DNA from: Azolla caroliniana
Taxonomy: Eukaryota; Polypodiophyta
Direction: 5' to 3'
Assembly: GCA_043228905.1 (NCBI GenBank)
Contig: JBHGNT010000012.1
Span: forward strand, 3,472,001-3,536,000
Length of the DNA stretch: 64,000 bases
Made by a program: the position numbers and the translations under genes. Shown in pieces: positions 63,541 through 64,000 of the stretch. Under the pieces are notes generated by a model that did not search any database, was not told the DNA's origin, and was given only the letters and a program-made list of their open reading frames with translations. Position 1 is the stretch's first letter, and each line of letters opens with the position of its first letter.

Positions 63541-63925
63541 GGAGAAGGTGCTTATGTAGTCACCTTCTCTCTAAGTTCTCTCACTAGGACCGCCTCTTGG
63601 GAAAGAGGTGGAGTCTTAACCACTTAGGAAATATGTGTCATAGGACTTAAAGTTCTATGACACACTAGTTGCTATATACTAGGAGGTGGGGTGTTCACAC
63701 GCTTGAGTATACTGAGGTGTGTTCCCACACTAGGGAAGTTGAGTTTGATTCTCAAAATGGCCTCTTAGACATAACTTCCGGCCTCCGGATAGTTGGTTCG
63801 AATTGATCTTCAGATCAACTTTGATAGTCGGCTTCGGCTATGAGTGATTGGTTCACTCATGTGTTTGTTCTGCTCTGTTCGACTTCGTGTCGAACGACTC
63901 CTTATCCATACTCCCTCTCAAGCTC
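63541..63925. other. dense run of short near-perfect stem-loops
   Basis: Consecutive hairpins: GAGAAGGTG/CACCTTCTC (63542-63569); CCGCCTCTT/AAGAGGTGG with loop GGGA (63590-63611); a 15-bp palindrome with TGTGTCATAG/CTATGACACA arms (63634-63664); TTGATCT/AGATCAA (about 63806-63821); ATGAGTG/CACTCAT (about 63840-63860); GTTCGAC/GTCGAAC around a TTCGT loop (about 63878-63896). No protein frame covers the region, and I do not recognise the family. Confidence 0.75.
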
Positions 63926-64000
63926 GGCTGGTCGGCAATAGAAAGACCTAGGTTCGTAGTGAACTACCGCAACTTGTCGGCTCCCAGGACCTTCATGAAG

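Noticed and set aside
63540-63930. Hammerhead ribozyme (retrozyme) explanation for the hairpin run
   Set aside because: I could not find the conserved CTGATGA and GAAAC core words in the expected arrangement on either strand.

Overview
The window looks like nuclear DNA of a flowering plant (at least a seed plant). It has intron-rich genes with GT-AG introns, plant-only gene families (a plastid NTRC thioredoxin reductase, a PPR protein, an EXA1-type GYF protein, a LOLITA-type TPLATE-complex longin), interstitial telomere boxes, long AT-rich spacers and nested plant retrotransposons. The species cannot be read from the sequence.

Layout. 1-518 is AT-rich DNA with a tandem duplication. 524-6134 is a nearly complete Copia LTR retrotransposon (+) with LTRs, PBS, PPT and a GGTTA target-site duplication; its gag-pol is broken twice. 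6330-8982 is an older, rearranged relative in the opposite orientation, inserted in a decayed Ty3/Gypsy chromovirus (+) that runs from 8983 to about 13630. An intronless PPR gene (-) lies at 14910-16736. A ten-exon EXA1-like GYF/eIF4E-binding protein gene (-) lies at 20689-28339. A dead L1-type LINE (-) with a 14-bp target-site duplication occupies 30632-36092. A ten-exon NTRC gene (-) lies at 38713-43855, a five-exon LOLITA gene (+) at 49103-51134 and a five-exon plastid RRM protein gene (+, resembling Arabidopsis RBD1) at 56951-60437. The right end holds tandem duplications, two converging tRNA-derived SINE heads and a dense run of short stem-loops.

The exon chains of the four multi-exon or single-exon cellular genes were worked out by hand. 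All splice phases fit, giving about 1849 aa (GYF), 550 aa (NTRC), 147 aa (LOLITA) and 558 aa (RRM protein); the PPR ORF is 608 aa.

The most striking observation is that about 1.1 kb around the start of NTRC (upstream DNA, 5'UTR, transit-peptide exon 1, its phase-1 donor site and the first part of intron 1) is repeated, inverted, at the start of the RRM-protein gene 13 kb away. Two unrelated plastid proteins thus appear to share a promoter and transit-peptide exon through a local inverted duplication. In the RRM copy a different ATG must be used, and a roughly 520-bp fold-back transposon pair has landed in the promoter.
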